Of a stretch of DNA of 36,664 nucleotides, positions 24,691 to 32,263 are shown in pieces. A program made the position numbers and the translations under genes. The notes under the pieces are model-generated. The model worked only from the letters and a program-made list of their open reading frames with translations, made no database searches and had not been told where the DNA came from. Positions within the stretch are counted from its first letter, which is position 1. Each line of letters begins with the position of its first letter. This DNA is from Clostridiaceae bacterium. Its GTDB lineage: Bacteria; Bacillota; Clostridia; DSM-8532. The stretch spans positions 1-36,664 of the forward strand of contig JAAYKJ010000092.1 of the NCBI GenBank assembly GCA_012522505.1, read 5' to 3'.

Positions 24691-25627
24691 GACGTTCACC
24701 TCCAAAGCTGACCGGCACTGTATGACGGTCGATTAGCGGTGTTACGATGTTCATCAGAATGATGGCGAAGGAAACCCCCTCAGGCATATTGCCATACAGA
24801 CGGAAAAGCGATGTCAGCACACCACAGCCAATGGCAAAAATGATCCTTCCTTTTCGGGTGATCGGGTTGGTGACATAATCGGTTGCCATGAACACAGCAC
24901 CAAGCATGAGCCCTCCTGCCAGTATATGATATAGCGGATCTCCCGTAAACAAGCCATCCGGACCCAAAACCCAGGTTAGCAAGGCAACGGTTCCCACAAA
25001 AAACACAGGTATTCGCCAGGTTATGACCTTCCTGGCAAGTAGCCAGGCACAACCTAAAAGGATTGCAAAAGCCGAGGTTTCTCCGATACAGCCTGCGATA
25101 TTACCCCAAAAAAGTTCGGAGTAGGAGAAGGACTGAAGCGTTCCTTCCTTCAAAGCTCCCAAAGGTGTGGCTGTTGCCACTGCATCGGTGACAGGATCTG
25201 TCCAGGTTGTCATTCTTCCTGCCCAAGCAACCACAAGCATTACTCTTGCACCCAGTGCTGGATTCATAAAGTTCTGTCCAAGTCCACCAAAAAGCTGCTT
25301 AATTAATGCAATTGCAATGACACTGCCTACGATCGCAATCCATATCGGGATGGACGGAGGCAAGTTCAGTGCCAGCAGCAGTCCTGTTACAACAGCACTA
25401 AGGTCGGAAACAGTCTGTTCTCTTTTCAGACCCAGCCGCATCAGATACTCCGTCAATACGGCTGCAGCAACAGTTACGATGATAACCAGTGCGGCACGCA
25501 TGCCGAAAAACCAAATACCGGCTACTACCGCAGGTAACAGGGCGATGATGACATCCAGCATGATTTTGCGGGTTGACGCATTCTCTCTCAGATGAGGAGA
25601 GGAGCTTACAAACAATCTATTCTCCAA
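24680..25627 (-). CDS. rnfD: Rnf complex membrane flavoprotein subunit RnfD
   Basis: Multi-pass membrane subunit of 315 residues carrying a covalent FMN. It begins with SSSPHLRENASTRKIMLDVI, typical of RnfD. The flavin site region is DAVATATPLG near 148-157, with a threonine at 152 or 154 as the attachment residue. LFGGLGQNFMNPALGARVML and the MATDYVTNPIT stretch are family hallmarks. The start is a TTG at 25627 with AGGTGA seven bases upstream. No closer ATG exists before the first helix. Confidence 0.95.
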   Translation of the reverse strand: MENRLFVSSSPHLRENASTRKIMLDVIIALLPAVVAGIWFFGMRAALVIIVTVAAAVLTEYLMRLGLKREQTVSDLSAVVTGLLLALNLPPSIPIWIAIVGSVIAIALIKQLFGGLGQNFMNPALGARVMLVVAWAGRMTTWTDPVTDAVATATPLGALKEGTLQSFSYSELFWGNIAGCIGETSAFAILLGCAWLLARKVITWRIPVFFVGTVALLTWVLGPDGLFTGDPLYHILAGGLMLGAVFMATDYVTNPITRKGRIIFAIGCGVLTSLFRLYGNMPEGVSFAIILMNIVTPLIDRHTVPVSFGGERHVE

Positions 25628-25702
25628 AGTCAGTTCACCTCAATTCTCTCAATTTCCAGCATTTCGACCACCATCACAAACAACTTCCAGCAAGCTTAAG
25701 AA

Positions 25703-27013
25703 TCATGCTTTCTTTGCATTCTTTCTCACAGCATCCTTGCCGATCCGGATAGACTGGACCAGATACCGTTTCGCAGGACAGACATACGAACAGCTGCCAC
25801 ATTCGATACAATCCAGAATATGGTACGCACCCAGTTCGTCATATTTTCCCGCCATGACCAGCCTGTTCAAGTCGGATGGAATGAGATGCATAGGACAAGC
25901 ATCAACACATCGACCACAACGGATGCAAGCAGATTCCGAAGGCAGATCCCCTTCTTTTTTATCGAATGCCAGAATGGCATTGGTATTCTTGATCACCGAG
26001 GTATCCAGTGAATACTGAGCGATTCCCATCATCGGTCCGCCCATTAATATTTTAAAGGGCTTTTCCTGAAACCCGCCGCAAAAGTCGATAAGATCCCTCA
26101 GCGAAGTGCCAATGGGGACAAGCACATTTTGGGGCCGCTTAATCACAGGCCCGTCCACTGTGACCCGCTTATGGATCAGGGGCATGCCTGTTTCAATATA
26201 GCTCGCAATAAAAGACACACTATTCACATTTAAAACAATACATCCAACATCTGCTGGAAGCTTCCCTCCGGCGGGTACTTTTCTTCCTGTAACGGTGTAA
26301 ATAAGCGTTTTCTCCGCCCCCTGCGGGTAACGTGAATGAAGCGTCTTTACCGAAATCCTGTTATCTGCTGCTGCCTTCTCAGTTAAAAGCTGAATAGCCT
26401 TCGGCTTATTATCTTCAACACCGATAATCGCTTTTGGAATGCCAAGCATGTCCAACACCAATTGAATCCCTTTGATGACTCCATGGGCATTCTCCATCAG
26501 CTCTCTGTAGTCCGAAGTAATGTAAGGTTCACATTCGGCACCGTTGATAATCAGATATTCAATACTCTTGTCCTTCGGTGGGTTCAACTTAACATGAGTG
26601 GGAAACCCGGCGCCGCCAAGACCAACAAGGCCGGAATTGCGAAGTGCCTTCAGAAAATCATCCCTTGAGTGAATCACCGGAGGTTGAATGTTCTCATCGA
26701 CATCCTGATTCCCGTCCGTTTGTATTTCTACAGACATAACCTGTTTGCCACTGGCATAAAGCATCGGCTCAACTCTGGTTACCGTTCCTGATACACTGGC
26801 GTGTACCGGTGCGGAAACATACGCTTCAGAATTCCCAATTACCTGACCAACCTTTACCAGGTCACCTTTTTTCACCGTTGGTGTACAGGGGGCTCCAATA
26901 TGTTGGACCATTGGAATGATGACCCGTGAAGGAATGTCCATCACCAGGGTTTTCGATTCTTCAGTGTTTTTACGGTGTGGTGTGTTAACACCCCCACGAA
27001 ATATCTTTAACAC
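25703..27013 (-). CDS. rnfC: Rnf complex NADH-binding subunit RnfC
   Basis: Peripheral subunit of 436 residues that exchanges electrons with NAD. It begins FRGGVNTPHRKN. The NADH/FMN region contains GLVGLGGAGFPTHVKL and INGAECEPYIT. Two ferredoxin motifs close the protein, CIRCGRCVDACP near 362-373 and CIECGSCSYVCP near 400-411. The start is a GTG at 27013 preceded by GAGGTGATAAG. It is the first gene of rnfCDGEAB, the standard clostridial order, with a promoter about 290 bases upstream. Confidence 0.97.
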   Translation of the reverse strand: MLKIFRGGVNTPHRKNTEESKTLVMDIPSRVIIPMVQHIGAPCTPTVKKGDLVKVGQVIGNSEAYVSAPVHASVSGTVTRVEPMLYASGKQVMSVEIQTDGNQDVDENIQPPVIHSRDDFLKALRNSGLVGLGGAGFPTHVKLNPPKDKSIEYLIINGAECEPYITSDYRELMENAHGVIKGIQLVLDMLGIPKAIIGVEDNKPKAIQLLTEKAAADNRISVKTLHSRYPQGAEKTLIYTVTGRKVPAGGKLPADVGCIVLNVNSVSFIASYIETGMPLIHKRVTVDGPVIKRPQNVLVPIGTSLRDLIDFCGGFQEKPFKILMGGPMMGIAQYSLDTSVIKNTNAILAFDKKEGDLPSESACIRCGRCVDACPMHLIPSDLNRLVMAGKYDELGAYHILDCIECGSCSYVCPAKRYLVQSIRIGKDAVRKNAKKA

Positions 27014-27212
27014 CTTATCACCTCATTTCGCTAGTGCCAATCTATAAATGTACAAATCAAAAAAGCCAAACGTTGTTTCGTATTTCCAAATTTTTATGCA
27101 GATGCAGACTTATATCACATCACCCAGTTGATTTGTTTCTGAGGAAATAAAATACCGTTCAGCTTTGTCGTAAGAATACCGGTAAATTTCAGTATCCGTG
27201 TAAATTCAGGCT

Positions 27213-27256
27213 GAATCGCCTTTTCAGGAAGCGCTCTTTGCAGAGATATCCGATTC
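27213..27256 (-). promoter_or_regulatory. Structured segment in the rnf 5' leader
   Basis: GAATCG/CGATTC (27213-27218 with 27251-27256) encloses two small hairpins, one with CCT/AGG arms and one with CTCT/AGAG arms. It lies in a leader of about 290 bases between the rnf promoter and rnfC. No known riboswitch motif was recognised. Pairing was judged by eye. Confidence 0.3.
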
Positions 27257-27307
27257 AAACCGAATTACTTGGAATGCAAGCATAAACCAGCAAACCTGCT
27301 ACGCATT

Positions 27308-27336
27308 ATCATAACACACAGCGAAGTTTTTGTGAA
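27308..27336 (-). promoter_or_regulatory. Sigma-A promoter for rnfCDGEAB
   Basis: On the minus strand TTCACA (27336-27331), a 17-base spacer and TATGAT (27313-27308) each match the consensus at 5 of 6 bases. It begins just beyond the end of the Ehr-like operon at 27398, so rnf can be expressed separately. A palindrome TTGTATACAA at 27351-27360 lies just upstream. The 27014-27397 gap contains no gene. Confidence 0.7.
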
Positions 27337-27397
27337 TACTGTTTTGTTTATTGTATACAAAATGAAAGCCTGAAAGCATTACTATCAGTATATTTTG

Positions 27398-28756
27398 CTA
27401 TTTTTCCATAGACGATAAGTCCAATTCAAACGTCGATATTACCAATGGTAAATCATGTATTTCTGTACCCTCAAGGCACTGAGGTAAAAAGGGAAAGTTT
27501 AGGGCTGCAGCACTTCTGATTTTCAGCTCCTGTAGCCTGCCCTCATCCTGTCGTACAAGGAGCGCCAGTGTACCGTAGGCTTCGGGTTCACGAACAATAG
27601 CCTCCCCTGAGCCATCCATTCTGCAGGGGCTTTTTACATCGCCATGGGGCATATCCTCTGCGATCTGGTCAATCAGTTCCAGTGACAGCAGCGCATCCTC
27701 CATCATTAGCATGACTCGTGCAAAGCAATTGCTGCCGGCAGCCTGTGGGATGGTATAAGAAAGTTTTGACCACGGTAACACGGAATCTTTTCGAAAATCC
27801 TTCGAAATACCAGCTGCCCTGACAGCCCTCCCGGTCATCAGCCGGGCAGAACGATCGTCAACAATTCCATTCTTTTTCAGTCTTCTTGCGATTGAAGGAG
27901 TACCTTCCCATTGGTCCCGAATATCCTTCAAATCTTCTTCCATTTCCTGTATGATAGCATTTACCGTATACAGCGTCTCTATTGTAATATCACGGCTTAA
28001 GCCACCCGCTTCCAAAACCCCTGAAAACTGAGGGTGTTCACTTATTAAGGCAGCTGCTTCGCAATACAAACCAATAAGCTTAAATATCCGAGCACTGCAG
28101 GCGGCCAAACCCAGACTTTGAGCTGTGTGGCTCAAACTATGCAGGCTGGCATGCAAATAAGTCATTTCCATCAGGAACATCCTAAGCCACCGTGCTTTTT
28201 CCGGCACATCCACCCCATGCATTTTTTCAAGGGCATGCACGAATGCAAGACCCATGCAGAATCCATTCATTGCAGAGGTTCTCTCCAACATTTCCAATAC
28301 TTCCTCAGCTTTTCGCCCTGCACAGGATTCTTCCAGACCACGGTAATTATACCCGGTTTCTATACAGGTGCTTTCAATCACTTCGTCTTTCAATCCCAAC
28401 CTGAATTTAACCGGTTCTGGAAGCAACGGATGGAACGGCCCCCATTCAATCACAGAACTGTCGGGGTGTTTCGTCATTCGGGGAAAAAAAGAAATGGGAT
28501 ACCGTTGTGTGATTTCATGCTGCATTTGTTCTCCCTGAGGGAATACCTCAACAACCGAGGGGATCTCATAATTGGGCGGAACACTGGCTTTAACAATTTC
28601 TATATCTCCTTCTTTTTCAAGGATATATTCCAGTATAATCTTGTTTTCGGCCTGAGTGGCATTTATCATCAGCAGGTTATATCCCCTGGATTTAAAGGTA
28701 AACCATTTCCCTGCCAGAGAACTACTTTGTTTTTCGCTCCAACTTTTTCTCATCAT
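27398..28756 (-). CDS. Ehr-type large subunit (NuoC-NuoD / hydrogenase large-subunit-like) without NiFe ligands
   Basis: Protein of 452 residues. Residues 28-110 resemble NuoC/30-kDa, with IPSVVEVFPQGEQMQHEITQRYPISF. Residues 110-452 resemble NuoD and group 4 hydrogenase large subunits, with GYNYRGLEESCAGRKAEEVLEMLERT. The NiFe-site cysteines are all replaced: the RxCGIC region reads RTSAMN (Ser161, Asn164), and the C-terminal DPCxxC reads ELDLSS (Asp446, Ser449). The protein therefore should not be a hydrogenase. It matches the pattern described for Ehr, energy-converting hydrogenase-related complexes. The ATG overlaps the small-subunit stop as ATGA. What it oxidises or reduces, if anything, is unknown. 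Confidence 0.85.
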   Translation of the reverse strand: MMRKSWSEKQSSSLAGKWFTFKSRGYNLLMINATQAENKIILEYILEKEGDIEIVKASVPPNYEIPSVVEVFPQGEQMQHEITQRYPISFFPRMTKHPDSSVIEWGPFHPLLPEPVKFRLGLKDEVIESTCIETGYNYRGLEESCAGRKAEEVLEMLERTSAMNGFCMGLAFVHALEKMHGVDVPEKARWLRMFLMEMTYLHASLHSLSHTAQSLGLAACSARIFKLIGLYCEAAALISEHPQFSGVLEAGGLSRDITIETLYTVNAIIQEMEEDLKDIRDQWEGTPSIARRLKKNGIVDDRSARLMTGRAVRAAGISKDFRKDSVLPWSKLSYTIPQAAGSNCFARVMLMMEDALLSLELIDQIAEDMPHGDVKSPCRMDGSGEAIVREPEAYGTLALLVRQDEGRLQELKIRSAAALNFPFLPQCLEGTEIHDLPLVISTFELDLSSMEK

Positions 28757-29187
28757 ATTTTCCTGCTTCCTTCTTTCTCAAGGCTGGCTCCGATTGCTCG
28801 GACCACAGCTTCGAGCATTTCGTGCATATCCGGCGTACAGCCCCGAATCCAGGCATCCACTGGCAAAATATCTTCTGTCGTATATAAGTTGTTTTCGGAT
28901 GTGCGGAACAGGCTTCCTGAACAGGAACAGGCCCCTGCAGCAATTACAGCCTTAGGTTCTGGCATCTGTTCATACAGCTGCAAGATGGCTTCCCTGGATT
29001 TTTCATTAATGCACCCAGTAACAAGCAGCGCGTCCGCATGTTTTGGGTTTCCTGTAACACTAATGCCTTTGATTTCGTTTTCCAAAGACATGCCCATAGA
29101 AAACTGCAGCGCACAACCTCTGCACCCACCAGCCTGGACAACCAATATCGATATGGAGCGCAACCCATTATTTAAAAGCCAACTCAT
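28753..29187 (-). CDS. Ehr-type small subunit (NuoB / hydrogenase small-subunit-like)
   Basis: Protein of 144 residues homologous to NuoB and group 4 hydrogenase small subunits. Cys22 and Cys25 (GGCRGC), Cys87 (GAC; Cys89 is an alternative) and Cys117 (RGCTP) can bind one [4Fe-4S] cluster equivalent to N2 of complex I. The ligand set is intact, unlike the NiFe site in its partner. AAGGAG precedes the ATG. It is translationally coupled to the large subunit gene. It should sit at the junction of the cytoplasmic and membrane arms. Confidence 0.88.
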   Translation of the reverse strand: MSWLLNNGLRSISILVVQAGGCRGCALQFSMGMSLENEIKGISVTGNPKHADALLVTGCINEKSREAILQLYEQMPEPKAVIAAGACSCSGSLFRTSENNLYTTEDILPVDAWIRGCTPDMHEMLEAVVRAIGASLEKEGSRKI

Positions 29188-29283
29188 GTTCTCTCTCCTT
29201 CTCCTTCTAGGTCTTTCCTTAGGGAAACCCTATTTCTTAATTCCTGCCCGGTACGTACAAGGAGGTGCCTTCAAACAGAAATG

Positions 29284-30129
29284 CTAAAACAAGTACAACC
29301 AGATAAAGTTCATCACAGACATTCCTCCGCCCCAGAGAAACGCATTCCTGGCAACCTTCTTCCACCGTGCTTTTGGGATAAAACCGTCTGTCAGCAGAAA
29401 TGCAAGATAGCAAATCGCTAATACTGTGAAAGAGAACCACGGTTTCCATGGCAAAAACACCGATATCAGTTTTAGCCATACCCCTATTTCCACCCATCGG
29501 GTGATCTGTGTGATACCAAGACTCCAACCACTATAAGGTGTATACAGAGCAGAATCAAGAATATTCAATGCTTTACCGGTGATATTGAAATCGAAGAAAA
29601 GCAGACTTCCCCGTATCAGCAGAACCACTATCATGGCAAGGAAAGCCAGTGGAAGTTTCAACAATAGATAATGCATCCAGGAATATGCCATCATCTCCTT
29701 AAGGCTGAGTGTACCCGTAACTTGATACAAGGAAGCAGCGGATACCATGAAGGTAAATGCACAGATAAAAAACCTTGCAATTCCTCTTTGAGCCGCCATG
29801 GAGCCAAACGGTTCCCGAGCATTCCATGACCCTGCCAGTATAAAAAGCTCCATCATGACGAGGGATGTAAAGATAAAAAGAATATTCTCTCCCCTGACGG
29901 TGAAAAACAACGCACAGATTGCAAACCAACAGGAGACGATGGAAAACCAGTGAGCGGGATCGTTGGTTTTCATCCCCCTTTTCCCAAACAATTTCATCAG
30001 CCTGTAGATGGGTTGCAACAGGTATGACTTATTATACCCTGGCATCATGGAACGGATAAAGTTTTCTATAAGATAAAGCACCGGAACAACGATCATGATG
30101 ACCAAAAACCATATTAAGCTTTGAAGCAT
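29284..30129 (-). CDS. Ehr-type membrane subunit (NuoH / EchB / HycD-like)
   Basis: Polytopic membrane protein of 281 residues. LLQPIYRLMKLFGKRG near the N-terminus is the NuoH/HycD-type amphipathic loop. YSGWSLGITQITRWVEIGVWLKLISVFLPW matches the C-terminal part. By eye the glutamates usual in this family are missing. The segment corresponding to QxxxYE reads RFFICAF, and the THLELxxxHEAMxLEYSG region reads KALNILDSALYTPYSG. The start at 30129 follows GGGGGTGG and overlaps the upstream gene by 16 bases. The longer frame from 30186 is disfavoured. Family placement is good and functional loss is inferred. Confidence 0.82.
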   Translation of the reverse strand: MLQSLIWFLVIMIVVPVLYLIENFIRSMMPGYNKSYLLQPIYRLMKLFGKRGMKTNDPAHWFSIVSCWFAICALFFTVRGENILFIFTSLVMMELFILAGSWNAREPFGSMAAQRGIARFFICAFTFMVSAASLYQVTGTLSLKEMMAYSWMHYLLLKLPLAFLAMIVVLLIRGSLLFFDFNITGKALNILDSALYTPYSGWSLGITQITRWVEIGVWLKLISVFLPWKPWFSFTVLAICYLAFLLTDGFIPKARWKKVARNAFLWGGGMSVMNFIWLYLF

Positions 30130-31955
30130 GATAATGCCACCCCCACAAGAAGCATCATGGTGGCTATCCATCCTGCACGTATCCAAAAAAAGATACGGTT
30201 ATTGGAAGGAAGCCATGCGGTCAGAGAATAAGCTTTGAAAGGCTGCACTTCCTCTGCAGTCTTTTGGACTTTCTCCCTGCCGTATATTTCGTATACGATG
30301 AAAACGGCACCCATGATAATTATACTGATAACAAGAAAGATAACACCTGTGCCAAATTTATTCAAATGTACGATTCCCGGTAAAGACGCATATTTCTCAA
30401 TATCTGCAGCAGGCCAAACACCCATTGGCAAAGACTGACTTTGAAGGTAACGGTAAATCGTGCCGGATAACAGATTGACCGCAACCGTTATTACGAAAAG
30501 AAACATCAGTTCACACTTCAAAAAAACCGATAGTTTTCGCGCATCTGGGTTCTGCGTGATCCCTTCACGGAGCAAATCCAGAAGCCACCGTAAAACTACA
30601 GTAGTCATGAAAACAAGCCCTGCAACAGCCAACAGCATAGCAAGGGGATATTGGGCCATAAGCTGTACAACAACCAGTTTGAGCAATGATGAAGAAAATG
30701 GAGCAAACAGGAACATCAGCAGCACAAAGGCCTTAAACAGGGACAGCTGCTTTACCATACCCTTTCGCTTACCCGATTGATCCGGTTCTTCCAGGTCATC
30801 CTTAACCGTAACACACGCGAAAAGGAAAGGAAGGGATGCTGCGGTGGCAATGACATAACAGAAGGTAAAGAATATCCCTTCCAGACCCGTAAAAACAGCT
30901 GCAAAGGCCCAGCCGGAAACAAACAGCACCATGTGAGAAAGAATCTCTTCCTTATGCTGAGATACTCCTGCATAGTAAGCGTTGGCCGCCATCAGAATGC
31001 CTCCGAGGAAGACAGCAGACGCGGCCAGTTTATTGTCGAGGTTGATGAACAACGGACGGAATTTTAATAGAACAGAGAAAGGAATGAGCAGGGAGTACAT
31101 TATCACAGATAGCCCTTTGATCGATGTCGGATATGAAGAATACTGCCTCGCCATAACTTTTTCCGGGATCATTCTGCCCATTACAAGAACCATAAAAAGC
31201 ACAAGAATCATAACCAGCCCTGTGGCAGACCCGAACCCTGATAAATCCTCCATGGCAAGAGAGCCTGCCGTCTGGTTCAGATATACCGATGCACCAATCC
31301 AAATGGTCAGCATGCTTTGTTGAAGTATCAGAACAAATTTCGCATTTTGCCGGTTCTGATCGAATGCTTTTTGAAAATAGTTATCTGCAAGAACCCCCCA
31401 CTGGCCGAACAAAAACAAGCCTGTGATGCTTCTTGCCGAAAGAATTCCGGCAAAAGCAGCCATCAGCAAAAATATTCCGGTGAAAAATGCTCTGTTCCGG
31501 GTGGGTGATTTCGACAAACTGGATGATCTATGTAAATGTGAAAGAATTCCTGGAAGTAACGCCATCAGCGCAAACGCACCTGAAACCAGTAACAACCCTC
31601 CTTCATACTGAAACTGTAGAAAAACTGTCGGTTCGTCAGGGGATAATAATGTTTCAGCCAGGATAAGTGTAACAGACTGAACAAAGATGAGGGATGAAAC
31701 GATAAACTGCTTGTCCCGCATCGTTGTAACAAAAAGAACAGCAACGGTTGCCAGGGTTATTAACTTCCAGAGAACCTGCGGTATATAAACGCGAATTGCA
31801 TCCATCGGTACAATCAGTTGATAAAGCGCTGTCAGGAAAAATAAAACTGCAAAACCGATCAATAAACCCTGCCGCCCTTTTCCCCTGAGAACAAATACCG
31901 CTACAAACAACAGGAGTAATGGACCCAACACAAACCCGACTACAGTTACTGGCAT
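30114..31955 (-). CDS. Ehr-type antiporter-like membrane subunit (NuoL/M/N, MrpD-like)
   Basis: Large membrane protein of 613 residues with about 14-16 hydrophobic segments. It is distantly like NuoL/N, EchA and MrpD. A recognisable TM8 region is SQHKEEILSHMVLFVSGWAF, with Lys335. TM12-like APFSSSLLKLVVV keeps Lys426. The usual TM5 Glu appears as Gln185 in FLFGQWGVLADNYF. The TM7 Lys position reads Leu253, and the PFHSWLP motif is reduced to GRMIPEK. Proton channelling through the first half is therefore doubtful. The start at 31955 follows AAAGGAA. It is the first gene of the four-gene operon, with a promoter about 110 bases upstream. Confidence 0.8.
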   Translation of the reverse strand: MPVTVVGFVLGPLLLLFVAVFVLRGKGRQGLLIGFAVLFFLTALYQLIVPMDAIRVYIPQVLWKLITLATVAVLFVTTMRDKQFIVSSLIFVQSVTLILAETLLSPDEPTVFLQFQYEGGLLLVSGAFALMALLPGILSHLHRSSSLSKSPTRNRAFFTGIFLLMAAFAGILSARSITGLFLFGQWGVLADNYFQKAFDQNRQNAKFVLILQQSMLTIWIGASVYLNQTAGSLAMEDLSGFGSATGLVMILVLFMVLVMGRMIPEKVMARQYSSYPTSIKGLSVIMYSLLIPFSVLLKFRPLFINLDNKLAASAVFLGGILMAANAYYAGVSQHKEEILSHMVLFVSGWAFAAVFTGLEGIFFTFCYVIATAASLPFLFACVTVKDDLEEPDQSGKRKGMVKQLSLFKAFVLLMFLFAPFSSSLLKLVVVQLMAQYPLAMLLAVAGLVFMTTVVLRWLLDLLREGITQNPDARKLSVFLKCELMFLFVITVAVNLLSGTIYRYLQSQSLPMGVWPAADIEKYASLPGIVHLNKFGTGVIFLVISIIIMGAVFIVYEIYGREKVQKTAEEVQPFKAYSLTAWLPSNNRIFFWIRAGWIATMMLLVGVALSCFKA

Positions 31956-32062
31956 ACTTTGTGTTCCTTTCAGCAATATATGGTTGCCGACCCGGGTAAA
32001 ACCGGATAAAACGGTTTACAATCCTGTTCTTTTTCTTCCCCGGGAACCAAAAACCCAAATCA

Positions 32063-32091
32063 AGTATATCTCTTTTTATGTCAATCCTCAA
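32063..32091 (-). promoter_or_regulatory. Sigma-A promoter for the Ehr-like operon
   Basis: On the minus strand TTGAGG (32091-32086), a 17-base spacer and TATACT (32068-32063) are present. The -10 matches at 5 of 6 and the -35 at 4 of 6 positions. The overlapping TTGACA inside the spacer is too close to serve as -35 for this -10. A leader of about 100 bases follows. Confidence 0.6.
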
Positions 32092-32132
32092 GACTTTTAT
32101 GAGATAGCTCCCTGATCCGTTCGGACTTCTTT

Positions 32133-32254
32133 ACTGTTCACACGAGGGTAACTCACGCCATCCGCAGGCTCCAGTCATGCGGATCGAGGCTTGTGGTGCG
32201 TTCCAGTTCTGAAATCACCCGGGCCACCGCTAGCTTTTATTGGGTGTGAACAGT
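32133..32254. repeat. Inverted repeat enclosing a structured 100-base segment
   Basis: ACTGTTCACAC (32133-32143) and its exact complement GTGTGAACAGT (32244-32254) enclose 100 bases. These contain an internal 7-base stem, ATCCGCA/TGCGGAT (32160-32166 with 32178-32184). The block is more GC-rich than the flanking DNA and lies between the rlmB stop and the Ehr promoter. No T-run follows, so it is not a simple terminator. It could be a noncoding RNA domain, a 3' UTR element or a small mobile repeat. I recognise no known family. Confidence 0.5.
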
Positions 32255-32263
32255 CACCAGACC

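Noticed and set aside
27329-27360. Rex-type redox operator (TTGTGAA half-site, TTGTATACAA palindrome) at the rnf promoter
   Set aside because: The half-site lacks a matching TTCACAA partner at the right spacing, and the palindrome differs from the Rex consensus.
27398-28756. Annotation as an active NiFe hydrogenase
   Set aside because: All four cysteine ligands of the NiFe site are replaced. Only the fold is shared.
28118-29287. 389-codon plus-strand open frame opposite the Ehr large and small subunit genes
   Set aside because: It is antisense to two translationally coupled genes with clear family motifs, begins with a TTG lacking an SD, and has low-complexity, shadow-like composition.
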